This document shows positions 36,939 to 44,746 of a DNA stretch of 64,000 nt, piece by piece. This DNA is from an uncultured Clostridia bacterium (GTDB lineage: Bacteria; Bacillota; Clostridia; Lachnospirales; Lachnospiraceae). How positions within the stretch are numbered: position 1 is the first letter of the stretch; each line of letters begins with the position of its first letter. The notes under the pieces were generated by a model. The model saw only the letters and a list, made by a program, of their open reading frames with translations, searched no databases and was not told where the DNA came from. Location: contig CANDNA010000003.1 of the NCBI GenBank assembly GCA_947385955.1, forward strand, positions 146,100 to 210,099, in the 5' to 3' direction. The position numbers and the translations under genes are program-made.

Positions 36939-37673
36939 ATGTTAACAAAGCAGGAAATCGTAAGAAACTTTACGCTGAATGTGGAAAAAGAAAGACTAAG
37001 ACGCAACCTGACACAGGCTCAAATGGCAAAAAAGCTGGAAATGTCGCTTTCCGGATACAAAAAAATGATCTCCGGAGTGACTACAAAGATAGATCTGTAC
37101 ACTGCTCAACTCATGCAGAATATGACAGGAAAATGGATTTTTGAACTGATTGACGATTACGAAGAAGATACACAGCTTATCTTAACCCTCCGGGCCATGT
37201 CCCCACGACAGAAAGATTTCATCAAAGGCATCATGGATTTTGAAAGTGCATTTTCCGCCTGTCATGAGGACACCGACGATTATATCACCGTTTTCGTACC
37301 CACCGGCAATATGGAGGACGGTATGATTTATGATTCTTCACATTTTTACAAAGTCAATGCTGCTTCTTACCGCAAAAAATTCGGAGATGACCTTTACTGC
37401 GGAATACAGGTCACCTCCGATCATCTCCATCCGGTTTACAATCTGGGGGATATTCTGTTGGTGTGCAGAAAAGACGTCCGGGAAGGCGATACCGGCATCT
37501 TCCTGAACAAAGAAACCGGCCGGGCCTATATCCGCAAATTACAGGCCACTGCCTCCTGGGTACTGGAACCGATCAACGGCTACGGGAAAACCATCACCAT
37601 AGACAGACAGGATGAATACAGCGCAGACAAATGGATCCGATTTGGCTATGTCCTGACCAAAATGCGAACATAG
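36939..37673 (+). CDS. XRE-family regulator with S24/LexA-like C-terminal domain
   Basis: A helix-turn-helix is at residues 8-60 (RLRRNLTQAQMAKKLEMSLSGYKKMIS). The C-terminal half resembles S24 repressors: VTSDHLHPVYNLGDILLV aligns with the usual GDSMEP...GDxLLV stretch, and YIRKLQ keeps the conserved lysine. The catalytic serine is replaced by histidine in my alignment, so self-cleavage is doubtful. The 244-residue protein starts at ATG 36939 with GAGGT. No phage genes surround it. Confidence 0.75.
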   Translation: MLTKQEIVRNFTLNVEKERLRRNLTQAQMAKKLEMSLSGYKKMISGVTTKIDLYTAQLMQNMTGKWIFELIDDYEEDTQLILTLRAMSPRQKDFIKGIMDFESAFSACHEDTDDYITVFVPTGNMEDGMIYDSSHFYKVNAASYRKKFGDDLYCGIQVTSDHLHPVYNLGDILLVCRKDVREGDTGIFLNKETGRAYIRKLQATASWVLEPINGYGKTITIDRQDEYSADKWIRFGYVLTKMRT

Positions 37674-37700
37674 CCCGCCAGCTTCGTCTGTCTGATACCT

Positions 37701-39356
37701 TTATTCTGCAGAAATCAGATAATAGTACACCGGCTGTCCGCCGTCCTGCAGTTCAATATCCAGATGAGGATATTTATCCTCTATCTTTTCTTTCATGGCC
37801 TGTGCATTCTCATGTGTGGTTTCGCTGCCATAGTAAATACTGAGCAGTTCGGTATCTGCATCCGTCATCGAACTGACAGTTTCAAGAACTGCCCGCTCCA
37901 GATGGGAGCTGACTGCCACAATCCCCGTATCATCAATCCCCATATAATCCCCCTGCCGTATCTCTTTGCCATTGACAGAGGTATCTCTGACCGCATAGGT
38001 AATCTGGCCGGTTTTCACATGGCCGATTTCTTCCAGCATAGCGTTTTCATTTTCCACAGCAGACAGATCGGGAACATAGGTAATAACAGCCGTAATCCCC
38101 TGGGGTACGGTCTGGGTGGGAACTACAACAACCGTCTTGTCTTTTGTCAGCTCTTTTGCCTGATTTGCCGCCAATATGATATTTTTATTATTGGGCAGCA
38201 CAAAGACCGTATCTGCGTTGACCCGGTTTATGGCACTCAGCACATCTTCCGTACTGGGATTCATCGTCTGACCGCCCTGGATGATTTCATCCACACCCAG
38301 TTCCCGGAAAATCCGGCTCAGACCCTCTCCTGCACAGACTGCAATAAAGCCGACGTCTTTTTTCGGCATTTCCACCGATAACTGCGCTTCTTTCTTCTCT
38401 CCGGTCCGGAACAGCTTTTCCTGATGTTCCAGGCGCATATTATCAATCTTCATATTGGAAAGCGCTCCGTAGGACAGTCCTTTCTGTATGGCAAGTCCGG
38501 GGTCATTGGTATGTACATGTACCTTGATGACCTCTTCATCTGCCACTACCACAATAGAATCTCCGATAGACTCCAGATAAACTTTCAATGCCTCTTCTTT
38601 TTCTTTTGATACGGGCTGCTCCAGCATCACAATAAATTCAGTGCAATAGCCATATCTGATATCTGCCGCTTCCTGCATGGATGATGGTTCGGGCAGGGAT
38701 GCCTTGACCGGCAGAATCGGCTCATATGCGACCTCTTTTCCCAGAAATGCATCAAAAGCGCCCCGCAGTACTTCCAGCAGTCCCTGACCGCCTGAATCAA
38801 CAACCCCCGCCTGGGCAAGCACAGGCAGGATTTCCGGAGTCTGGCTCAGCACATACTCCATATGATCCAGAATTTCCCGGAAAAAGACCTCCAGATCCGT
38901 TTCCCCTTCCTGGCTCAGTTCAGCCGCCTTCTCCGCACCGCCTCTGGCAACGGTCAGAATCGTTCCTTCCTTGGGCTTCATTACCGCTTTGTATGCCGTT
39001 TCCACCGCTTTGGCAAAAGCATCTGCAAAAACCGGAACTGTCACCTGGGTATGATTTTCAATTCCTCTGGTAAATCCCCGGAACAACTGGGAAAGAATCA
39101 CACCGGAATTGCCTCTGGCTCCTCTGAGCGAACCGGAAGCAATCGCCCTGGCCAGCTCTTTCATATCCGGCTGATCCAGCGCCGCCACTTCCCTCGCGGC
39201 GGAAAGTACCGTCATCGTCATATTGGTACCGGTATCTCCATCAGGTACCGGGAATACATTTAATTCATTGATCCAGTCTTTTTTTGCCTCCAGATTACGG
39301 GCGCCTGCCAGAAACATTCTGGCAACCATTCCGGCATCTATCGTAGTACAAGCCAC
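37701..39356 (-). CDS. fakA: DAK2-domain fatty acid kinase-like protein (FakA/YloV)
   Basis: FakA phosphorylates fatty acids presented by DegV/FakB proteins for phospholipid synthesis. The N-terminus has the DAK2 ATP-binding motif NVFPVPDGDTGTNM, the SGSLRGARGNSGVILSQ loop (about residue 85) and a C-terminal FakA region. I choose GTG at 39356 because AAGGAGG lies eight bases upstream; the ATG seven codons earlier contains this site. The product is 551 residues. It follows an Asp23 gene, the usual yloU-yloV pair, and a DegV partner is at 27086. Confidence 0.9.
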   Translation of the reverse strand: MACTTIDAGMVARMFLAGARNLEAKKDWINELNVFPVPDGDTGTNMTMTVLSAAREVAALDQPDMKELARAIASGSLRGARGNSGVILSQLFRGFTRGIENHTQVTVPVFADAFAKAVETAYKAVMKPKEGTILTVARGGAEKAAELSQEGETDLEVFFREILDHMEYVLSQTPEILPVLAQAGVVDSGGQGLLEVLRGAFDAFLGKEVAYEPILPVKASLPEPSSMQEAADIRYGYCTEFIVMLEQPVSKEKEEALKVYLESIGDSIVVVADEEVIKVHVHTNDPGLAIQKGLSYGALSNMKIDNMRLEHQEKLFRTGEKKEAQLSVEMPKKDVGFIAVCAGEGLSRIFRELGVDEIIQGGQTMNPSTEDVLSAINRVNADTVFVLPNNKNIILAANQAKELTKDKTVVVVPTQTVPQGITAVITYVPDLSAVENENAMLEEIGHVKTGQITYAVRDTSVNGKEIRQGDYMGIDDTGIVAVSSHLERAVLETVSSMTDADTELLSIYYGSETTHENAQAMKEKIEDKYPHLDIELQDGGQPVYYYLISAE

Positions 39357-39369
39357 TGTTATTTCCTCC

Positions 39370-39732
39370 TTAATCAATTACTCGGACTCCTTCCACAAAA
39401 ATATTGATTTTTTCTATTTCGAGTCCTGTAAATTCCTCCACCTTGTATTTGACGCTGTCAGTCAGGTTGTCCGCAACAGTCAGGATACTGACACCATAGG
39501 ATACAATGACATGAAAGTCAAGTGTCAGTTTCTGATCCGCGCCGAGAGATACAGCAATACCGTGGGTAATCCTGTCTTTTTTCAGCAGCTTTACGATACC
39601 GTCCTTCATATTCACCGATGCCATCCCGACAATGCCGAAGCATTCCACTGCAACCGATCCTGCATACTGGGCAATTACTTCATTATCAATCAGAATATTT
39701 CCCATATGGGTATTCATTGAAGTTCCTTTCAT
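39370..39732 (-). CDS. Asp23/Gls24 family envelope stress protein (YloU)
   Basis: The 120-residue protein has the Asp23 core: GNILIDNEVIAQYAGSVAVECFGIVGM, then KLTLDFHVIVSYGVSI and a VEGVRV end. These proteins are membrane-associated or cytosolic and nearly always precede the FakA-like gene in Firmicutes. GAGGAGG stands ten bases before ATG 39732; a second start five codons in is possible. The stop lies 13 bases before the GTG of fakA. Confidence 0.93.
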   Translation of the reverse strand: MKGTSMNTHMGNILIDNEVIAQYAGSVAVECFGIVGMASVNMKDGIVKLLKKDRITHGIAVSLGADQKLTLDFHVIVSYGVSILTVADNLTDSVKYKVEEFTGLEIEKINIFVEGVRVID

Positions 39733-39766
39733 GGGGCATTAACCTCCTCAACTCATTCTTTCCATA

Positions 39767-39813
39767 ATTTTAAGATATTTATACTTGCATTTCAATACCA
39801 AATATGCTAAAAT
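39767..39813. promoter_or_regulatory. Overlapping divergent promoters for asp23-fakA and rpmB
   Basis: Plus strand: TTGCAT (39785-39790), 17-base spacer, TAAAAT (39808-39813), directed at rpmB. Minus strand: TTGAAA (39795-39790), 17-base spacer, TAAAAT (39772-39767), directed at asp23. The two -35 elements overlap, so transcription in one direction may hinder the other. Confidence 0.65.
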
Positions 39814-39883
39814 TTCAATGTTGTGAGCGTGAATGCTCATCAGGATGATCGTACAATAGACTATGCGTGTAGGAGGTGCAAAG

Positions 39884-40069
39884 ATGGCAAAATGTGAAGT
39901 TTGCGGCAAAGGCGTTCATTTTGGAAATAATGTCAGCCATTCTCATAGAAGGTCCAATCATATTTGGAAATCCAACATTAAGAGAGTAAAATGCAACATA
40001 AATGGCACAGTAAAAAGAATGCACATTTGTACCGGATGTTTGAAGTCCAACAAAGTAGAAAGAGCATAA
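39884..40069 (+). CDS. rpmB: Ribosomal protein bL28
   Basis: The 61-residue protein begins MAKCEVCGKGVHFGNNVSHSHRR and carries a CxxC pair at each end (CEVC, CTGC), the zinc-binding form of bL28. GTAGGAGG precedes ATG 39884. It is transcribed alone, divergent from asp23-fakA, the standard Firmicute arrangement, and ends within a bidirectional terminator. A short hairpin (TGAGC/GCTCA) lies in its leader near 39825. Confidence 0.97.
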   Translation: MAKCEVCGKGVHFGNNVSHSHRRSNHIWKSNIKRVKCNINGTVKRMHICTGCLKSNKVERA

Positions 40070-40096
40070 GGAATTTTCCTTATGCTTTTTTTTGCC
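40063..40096. terminator. Bidirectional terminator shared by rpmB and the coiled-coil J gene
   Basis: A stem of about 11 base pairs (AGCATAAGGAA with TTCCTTATGCT) is followed by eight T on the plus strand and, on the minus strand, by A/G-rich sequence. The stop codons of both convergent genes lie in the stem arms. Confidence 0.85.
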
Positions 40097-40670
40097 ATCC
40101 GGTTTCTTCCAGCAGCACCTCATAGGTCTTATTGATCTGCTGCAGCAGCTGGGTATCTCCACACAGGTTGTCCGGGTGAAAAATTTTAATCAGATCCCGG
40201 TACCGTTTTTTCAGCGTCAACGGATTGCTGACACCACTGAAAAACAGCCGGACAGCGGCATTCCCCGAATCGCTGTTACGCTCCTCTCTTCTTGCCTCCA
40301 ACCGGATGCGTTCCTGTTCCATCGCTTTTTTATCTTCTGCCAACTGGGCAAATCCACCTTTTAAAATTTCCATCTTCTGCTGAAAAAACTGCTCGTCCTT
40401 TTTCAGGCTTTTCTGTGCCTCCAGCAGTCTCTGATTCTGGCGTGCCATCTCTTTCTGCATTTCCTGCACTTCCCGACGGAATCTCTCCTGTTCTTCACAG
40501 AGCTTTTCTTTTTCCTGCTGCAATGCCAGATGTACCTCTTCCAGCCGTACTTTTTCTTCCCAAAGCTGCTTTTTTACTGTCTGTATCTCCTGCTCCTGCT
40601 CATCCACAGGAGCATCTGCTTTTGCAGTTTCCTCTGTTGCTTCCCTGATTTCATTCTCCAATGCGTTCAT
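40080..40670 (-). CDS. Coiled-coil protein with C-terminal J domain
   Basis: Residues 20 to about 130 form a highly charged Glu/Gln/Lys coiled coil. The last 50 residues are a J-like domain with an intact HPD motif (KKRYRDLIKIFHPDNLCGD) and a following helix (QQINKTYEVLLEETG). Placing the J domain at the C-terminus after a coiled coil is unusual, but is found in Firmicute proteins of unknown role. I start at ATG 40670; a TTG at 40685 is possible. The product is about 196 residues. Confidence 0.7.
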   Translation of the reverse strand: MNALENEIREATEETAKADAPVDEQEQEIQTVKKQLWEEKVRLEEVHLALQQEKEKLCEEQERFRREVQEMQKEMARQNQRLLEAQKSLKKDEQFFQQKMEILKGGFAQLAEDKKAMEQERIRLEARREERNSDSGNAAVRLFFSGVSNPLTLKKRYRDLIKIFHPDNLCGDTQLLQQINKTYEVLLEETGWQKKA

Positions 40671-40705
40671 ATCTGTATGCTTCAACCCTCGCTAACGTTA
40701 CGGAT

Positions 40706-40726
40706 TCCCATGTGGAACACATGGGA
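40706..40726. repeat. Perfect inverted repeat with 3-base loop
   Basis: Nine-base arms (TCCCATGTG and CACATGGGA) surround GAA. No T-run follows directly on either strand, so it is not a classical terminator; it lies between a tiny membrane-protein frame and the J-domain gene and could be an operator or RNA-processing hairpin. Confidence 0.5.
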
Positions 40727-40752
40727 TACGATGATCCTTGGGTTTTTTCCTG

Positions 40753-40902
40753 TCATTCACAGAAAATGGCAAGATAACCCAGCAATGCAAATACCCCCAT
40801 CAACATAAGACCGGTAAAACGGCTGCCGAGCAACAGCATCAGCAGCATGCCCACTGCAATCCAAATTGATGCAAACCCAATCAGCTTTTTCATAACAGAC
40901 AT
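40753..40902 (-). CDS. Possible 49-residue hydrophobic membrane protein
   Basis: ATG at 40902 opens a frame of 49 residues with Lys-Lys at positions 5-6 followed by about 40 mostly hydrophobic residues, enough for two membrane helices, and ends in FCE. The ribosome site is weak (AAGAAG about 14 bases upstream). It fills the 267-base gap between the gerW and J-domain genes. The evidence is composition and position only. Confidence 0.4.
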   Translation of the reverse strand: MSVMKKLIGFASIWIAVGMLLMLLLGSRFTGLMLMGVFALLGYLAIFCE

Positions 40903-40952
40903 TCATTTCACTGCTTCTTACCAGCTATCATATGCTGCTTTCCCTCTGTCCG

Positions 40953-41345
40953 TTACTGTTTTTCCTCCGGAAATGCAAGATCCACAACTTCCGCGTCTGC
41001 CGGCATATCCTCTTTCGGCGATGTAAAGCGTTCCACCAGATCAGGGATCATATCCAGTATCTTGGTAACAGCATCCTGATTTTTGATATTGACCAGCTTG
41101 GTCTGGCCATTCTTAATCACCAGCACGGCCGACGGTGTCATCTTTCCGCTCATGCCTCCCATGCCGCCGTTTTTCTTGTCTCCTTTGGAAGCGCCTGCAC
41201 CCACTCCGAAAGTTACATCCACCAGCGGCAGGATAAGGGTATCTCCGATTTTGGTTGCTTCCCCCACCACTGTCTTGGTAGACAATACGCTGTCCATGCC
41301 CTTTAACAAAGACTCCACCACACCTGAAAAATTATTGTCTGTCAT
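40953..41345 (-). CDS. gerW: GerW family sporulation protein (YtfJ)
   Basis: The 130-residue protein has the family pattern: an N-terminal segment ending in VVGEATKIGDTLILPLVDVTFGVG, a Gly-rich loop (GGMGGMSGKMTPSA) and AVLVIKNGQTKLV. In Bacillus YtfJ is made in the forespore and needed for germination with L-alanine, which supports a spore-forming host. AAGGAGG precedes the ATG. It overlaps the end of the upstream DUF2953 gene by 14 bases, as ytfI-ytfJ do. Confidence 0.92.
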   Translation of the reverse strand: MTDNNFSGVVESLLKGMDSVLSTKTVVGEATKIGDTLILPLVDVTFGVGAGASKGDKKNGGMGGMSGKMTPSAVLVIKNGQTKLVNIKNQDAVTKILDMIPDLVERFTSPKEDMPADAEVVDLAFPEEKQ

Positions 41346-42345
41346 GTACTGTTTCCTCCTTCTTCCATATACGAATCAATTTCCTGATGTCTTTATTGAA
41401 ATACAGGATCAAAGCTGCCCTGAGCAAATCAAACAGAATCACCCTGCCCTTTATAACAGCCTTTCCACTGCATACTGCCTCTTCAAAATCCGGTCTTATG
41501 GTAACAGTTTTTCCAAAGAAGGGATACATCATTCCCGCCCATGCCAAAACCTGTCCTGTCCTGGACGGATCGGCAAACCCAAACCGAATGTCTGCCCACA
41601 CCCTTCTGGGCCTTATACTTCTCCAGAGAAAAAGAAGCTGCTTTTTCAAAAGCGCCGCAGCCCGCTGAAATTCCGCCTTCTGAAAAAAGCCCAGATACCA
41701 ATCCGCTTTTTCTTTCCATGCCTGCACTTTTTCACAGATTTTACCTGGAAACGCCAGAAGTTTTTCGATCAGGCTGTCCAGTTTCCGAAAAAAAGAAAGC
41801 ACCTTTTCCCATATTTTATGCAGCTTGTCCCATATACCTCTGCCGCTTTGTTTCTGTCCATCCTCTTCCTGTCCTGTTTCTTTACCAGTCTGCACAGGCT
41901 GCGGTACTGCCTCTGGCTCCTCCCGCTCCTTTTCAGACAGGGCCGGTGCGGTTTCCCTGCGGATTTCCTCTTTCTGCTCCGGCAGAGCCGGTTCTCCCCC
42001 GCCTCTCTTCTCAGACGTTCTCCCGGTTTTCTTTTCCTTCTTTATGGACTGCTTTTTTTGCGCTTTTTTCCTGCGTCCTTTTTTCAGGTTATCAAATATG
42101 GAAATGCCGCATATTTTTACGCCATAATGCAGCTTTCCCTCCCATACGGCAAAGCAGCTGAGCAGAGAAAAAAGCCAGGATACCCTGACCATCCCCTCCG
42201 GTCTGCCAGTTTCCTCCTTTTTCCCCTGCAGGCGGTACCGGAACGGAACAAACAGCAGTGCCAGCAGCACAGACACCAGCAGTATCAGGATACACAACAG
42301 CCCTATTCCGATTCCCTTTCCGATCATTTCCAGTATATACAGCAT
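41332..42345 (-). CDS. DUF2953 protein (YtfI-like)
   Basis: A hydrophobic helix at about residues 8-32 is followed by FVPFRYRL, a short conserved segment, a strongly charged Lys/Glu/Pro-rich linker (about 95-170), and a C-terminal region with FGFADPSRTGQVLAWAGM and FEEAVCSGKAVIKGRV, as in DUF2953. The 337-residue length includes the long linker. Its place immediately before gerW is the family's usual neighbourhood, which suggests a sporulation role, but no function is known. Confidence 0.82.
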   Translation of the reverse strand: MLYILEMIGKGIGIGLLCILILLVSVLLALLFVPFRYRLQGKKEETGRPEGMVRVSWLFSLLSCFAVWEGKLHYGVKICGISIFDNLKKGRRKKAQKKQSIKKEKKTGRTSEKRGGGEPALPEQKEEIRRETAPALSEKEREEPEAVPQPVQTGKETGQEEDGQKQSGRGIWDKLHKIWEKVLSFFRKLDSLIEKLLAFPGKICEKVQAWKEKADWYLGFFQKAEFQRAAALLKKQLLFLWRSIRPRRVWADIRFGFADPSRTGQVLAWAGMMYPFFGKTVTIRPDFEEAVCSGKAVIKGRVILFDLLRAALILYFNKDIRKLIRIWKKEETVHDRQ

Positions 42346-42356
42346 ATGTCCCTCTG

Positions 42357-42668
42357 CTAGTTCTCATTCTTTATAAAATAATCCTTTAACCCATATCCGC
42401 CTGTCTTTGCAAATACATCGGCAACCATCCGCTGAAGCAGGACAAGCGCTTCCTCATATCCCCCTGCAATCCCCACAACACAGAGAGGGATCTTTCTGTA
42501 ATACTTCTGCTGCAAGAACGCGCAGTGAATAATTTCAAGCTGATCCTGCCCCCGTGACAGAACAATGACAAAAATCCGCAACTGTCCGGCATGATGCTTC
42601 AGTTTCCATTTTACCAGTCCGGCTCTGCGGACGGAGTCACCAATATACAATTCTTTGTGAAATCTCAT
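42357..42668 (-). CDS. Hypothetical protein
   Basis: About 103 residues starting MRFHKELYIGDSV; the frame could start 13 codons earlier but that would overlap the nudix gene. It contains an alternating beta-alpha pattern (RIFVIVLSRGQDQLEII; IPLCVVGIAGGYEEALVLLQRMVADV). I do not recognise a named family, though the length and the pattern match small uncharacterised Lachnospiraceae proteins beside nudix genes. No membrane segment is visible. Confidence 0.65.
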   Translation of the reverse strand: MRFHKELYIGDSVRRAGLVKWKLKHHAGQLRIFVIVLSRGQDQLEIIHCAFLQQKYYRKIPLCVVGIAGGYEEALVLLQRMVADVFAKTGGYGLKDYFIKNEN

Positions 42669-42682
42669 GTGAGATGCGCTCT

Positions 42683-43135
42683 TTAATAATATTTTCGATT
42701 TCCCCATAAATTATTTTTCTTCAGCTCCAGATATTCATGATACGCCTTTTCCAGTATCTGCTTTTCATTGGCAAATTTTAACAAATGGTACGCTTCATGA
42801 AACTTATAATATCCTGAATCCTCAAAATATTCTTCGCGTTGTGGTTTGCTGTAATAGCTGTCAGCCATCATCAGATACCAGTGCACTTCTTTTTCCACCG
42901 TATCATCCGGAACATTAAAGGTATAATCACTTTTTCCCACGTATTTAATGACGGATGCTCTGGCTCCGGATTCCTCCCGCACTTCTCTGAGCGCAGTATC
43001 CTTAAACTCTTCTCCTGGTTCTACAGTTCCCTTCGGCAGGACCCAGCCTTCATATTTATTCTTATAATTTTTATATAAAAGCAGAATCTTTCCCCGAAAA
43101 ATCACCACACCGCCACAGCTCGTTGCTTCAATCAT
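42683..43135 (-). CDS. Nudix hydrolase
   Basis: The Nudix box is complete (GTVEPGEEFKDTALREVREESG, about residues 35-56; REVREESG is the metal-binding core). The 150-residue protein begins with CGGVVIFRGKILLLYK, typical of the diadenosine tetraphosphate hydrolase-like and general housecleaning group; the substrate cannot be told from sequence. AGGAGGAATTGCA precedes the ATG. Confidence 0.92.
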   Translation of the reverse strand: MIEATSCGGVVIFRGKILLLYKNYKNKYEGWVLPKGTVEPGEEFKDTALREVREESGARASVIKYVGKSDYTFNVPDDTVEKEVHWYLMMADSYYSKPQREEYFEDSGYYKFHEAYHLLKFANEKQILEKAYHEYLELKKNNLWGNRKYY

Positions 43136-43213
43136 TGCAATTCCTCCTGCCCTGGTGTGTCAGTCTGACTATCTATAACAGTATATCCTATCTTGTCCCA
43201 TTACGCAAATCTT

Positions 43214-44746
43214 TTATTGCGGTATTTCTCCGGTATCCTGATTCAGGTAAGCATCAAATACCCGCCGCGCCGTAGGCACTGCATAGTCTCCTCCGGAACC
43301 GGCGCCCTCAATGATGACTGTTACCACGAGCTGAGGATCTTCTGCAGGAGCAAATCCGGTAAACCAGGCATGGCTTTCTCCCTTTTGGGTTCCGTATTCC
43401 GCTGATCCGGTTTTTCCCGCAGCCGAATAGGAAAGTCCGGACAGTTTGCTCCCGGTACCGGTTTCCACCACTTCCTTCATATATCCGGCCAGAATCGCCG
43501 CCTCTTCCCTGGTCATCAGTTCGCCGCAACTCTCAGAAGAAAACGTTTTGACCGCCGCTCCTTCCGCACTTTCCACCCGTTGTATGGTATAGGGCTTCAT
43601 CAGCACACCATCATTGGCAATGGCAGCGGTAATCATCGCCAGATGAACGGGGGTCATCTGCGTCCTGCCCTGTCCGATGGCATTCTGCATCATCTCTCCC
43701 CTGCTGTCATCCGGCAGGATCTCCAGCTTACTCTGGTTGTAGGCCAGATCCAGGGGAAGCTCCCGGTTAAAAAGCAGGGAATCCAGCGTATCTGCAAACA
43801 TCTCCTTGTCAAACTCCATCCCCATGCTGGCAAAAGAGGTATTGCATGATTTGGCAAAGGATTTTTTCAAATCTACGGACCCGTGGCTGGTTCCGTGATA
43901 GCAGTTGATCACATCTTCTCCCTCCCGCAGACTGCCGCTGCAGGAATACCGATAGTTTTGATAAGTATCCGGATGTTCTCTGATATATTCCAGGGCAGTT
44001 ACAATTTTAAAGGTGGAACCGGGCGGATACAGGCCCTGTGTGGCCCGGTTCAGCAACGTGCCGCTTTCTTCATCTGCCAGAATGGTATCCCATTCCTCTC
44101 CGATCCGGTTGGGATCAAAATCCGGCTTGGACACCATCGCCAGGATTTCCCCGGTTTTGGGATTCATGGCAATAATGGTTCCTTTGTAAACGCCAAGCGC
44201 CCGGTCTGCCGCTTCCTGCAGCCCCACATCAAACGTAGTATAAATATTGTCACCCGGATTTTTTTCCTGCCGGCCTGTCTCCTTCAATTTGGAAATCACA
44301 GGAACACTGGACCGAATCAGATAATAATTCGCCTGGGCTTCCAGGCCTGCCCTTCCCTTGTCTGCATAGCCAACCGCATGGGAAAACAGCTTTCCATAGG
44401 GATACACCCGTATCTCTCTGCCGGAATCATCCTCCGTTGTCTCTGCCAGGACTTTTCCGTCTCTGGCAAAAATGCTGCCCCGCCTGTTCTGTTCGCTTAG
44501 AATCTGCTGGCGATTGTTATAGCTGTTGTTCATCAGCTCCTCTTCGTGGGTCATGGCATATACGGTAAAGTATCCCATCATAACAAGAAAAAGCGCCACA
44601 AAACATACGGTTACCTGCATAATCTCTTTTTTCTGCACCCGTTCCGTATCTTTGACGCTTTTAAGTCTCTGCTTTTGGCCGTTTCTTTGTCCGGTTTCCC
44701 GAATTTCTCTGTCCGGTTTCTTTTTGTGTTGTTTTGTCCGAGGCAT
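43214..44746 (-). CDS. Penicillin-binding transpeptidase (class B PBP)
   Basis: The protein has a basic cytoplasmic tail (residues 1-42), one membrane helix (about 43-65), and a transpeptidase domain with active-site STFK (YPPGSTFKIVTALEY, about residue 245), SCN (about 300) and KTGSAEYG (about 455). It acts outside the membrane with the FtsW/RodA-family glycosyltransferase encoded just upstream. AGGAGG precedes ATG 44746, inside the end of that gene (86-base overlap). The length of 510 residues resembles the PbpA-type PBPs found beside FtsW in actinobacteria and Clostridia. Confidence 0.92.
   Translation of the reverse strand: MPRTKQHKKKPDREIRETGQRNGQKQRLKSVKDTERVQKKEIMQVTVCFVALFLVMMGYFTVYAMTHEEELMNNSYNNRQQILSEQNRRGSIFARDGKVLAETTEDDSGREIRVYPYGKLFSHAVGYADKGRAGLEAQANYYLIRSSVPVISKLKETGRQEKNPGDNIYTTFDVGLQEAADRALGVYKGTIIAMNPKTGEILAMVSKPDFDPNRIGEEWDTILADEESGTLLNRATQGLYPPGSTFKIVTALEYIREHPDTYQNYRYSCSGSLREGEDVINCYHGTSHGSVDLKKSFAKSCNTSFASMGMEFDKEMFADTLDSLLFNRELPLDLAYNQSKLEILPDDSRGEMMQNAIGQGRTQMTPVHLAMITAAIANDGVLMKPYTIQRVESAEGAAVKTFSSESCGELMTREEAAILAGYMKEVVETGTGSKLSGLSYSAAGKTGSAEYGTQKGESHAWFTGFAPAEDPQLVVTVIIEGAGSGGDYAVPTARRVFDAYLNQDTGEIPQ

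Noticed and set aside
40706..40726. Terminator of the small membrane-protein frame
   Set aside because: The hairpin is perfect but no T-run follows on either strand, so it is listed as a repeat only.
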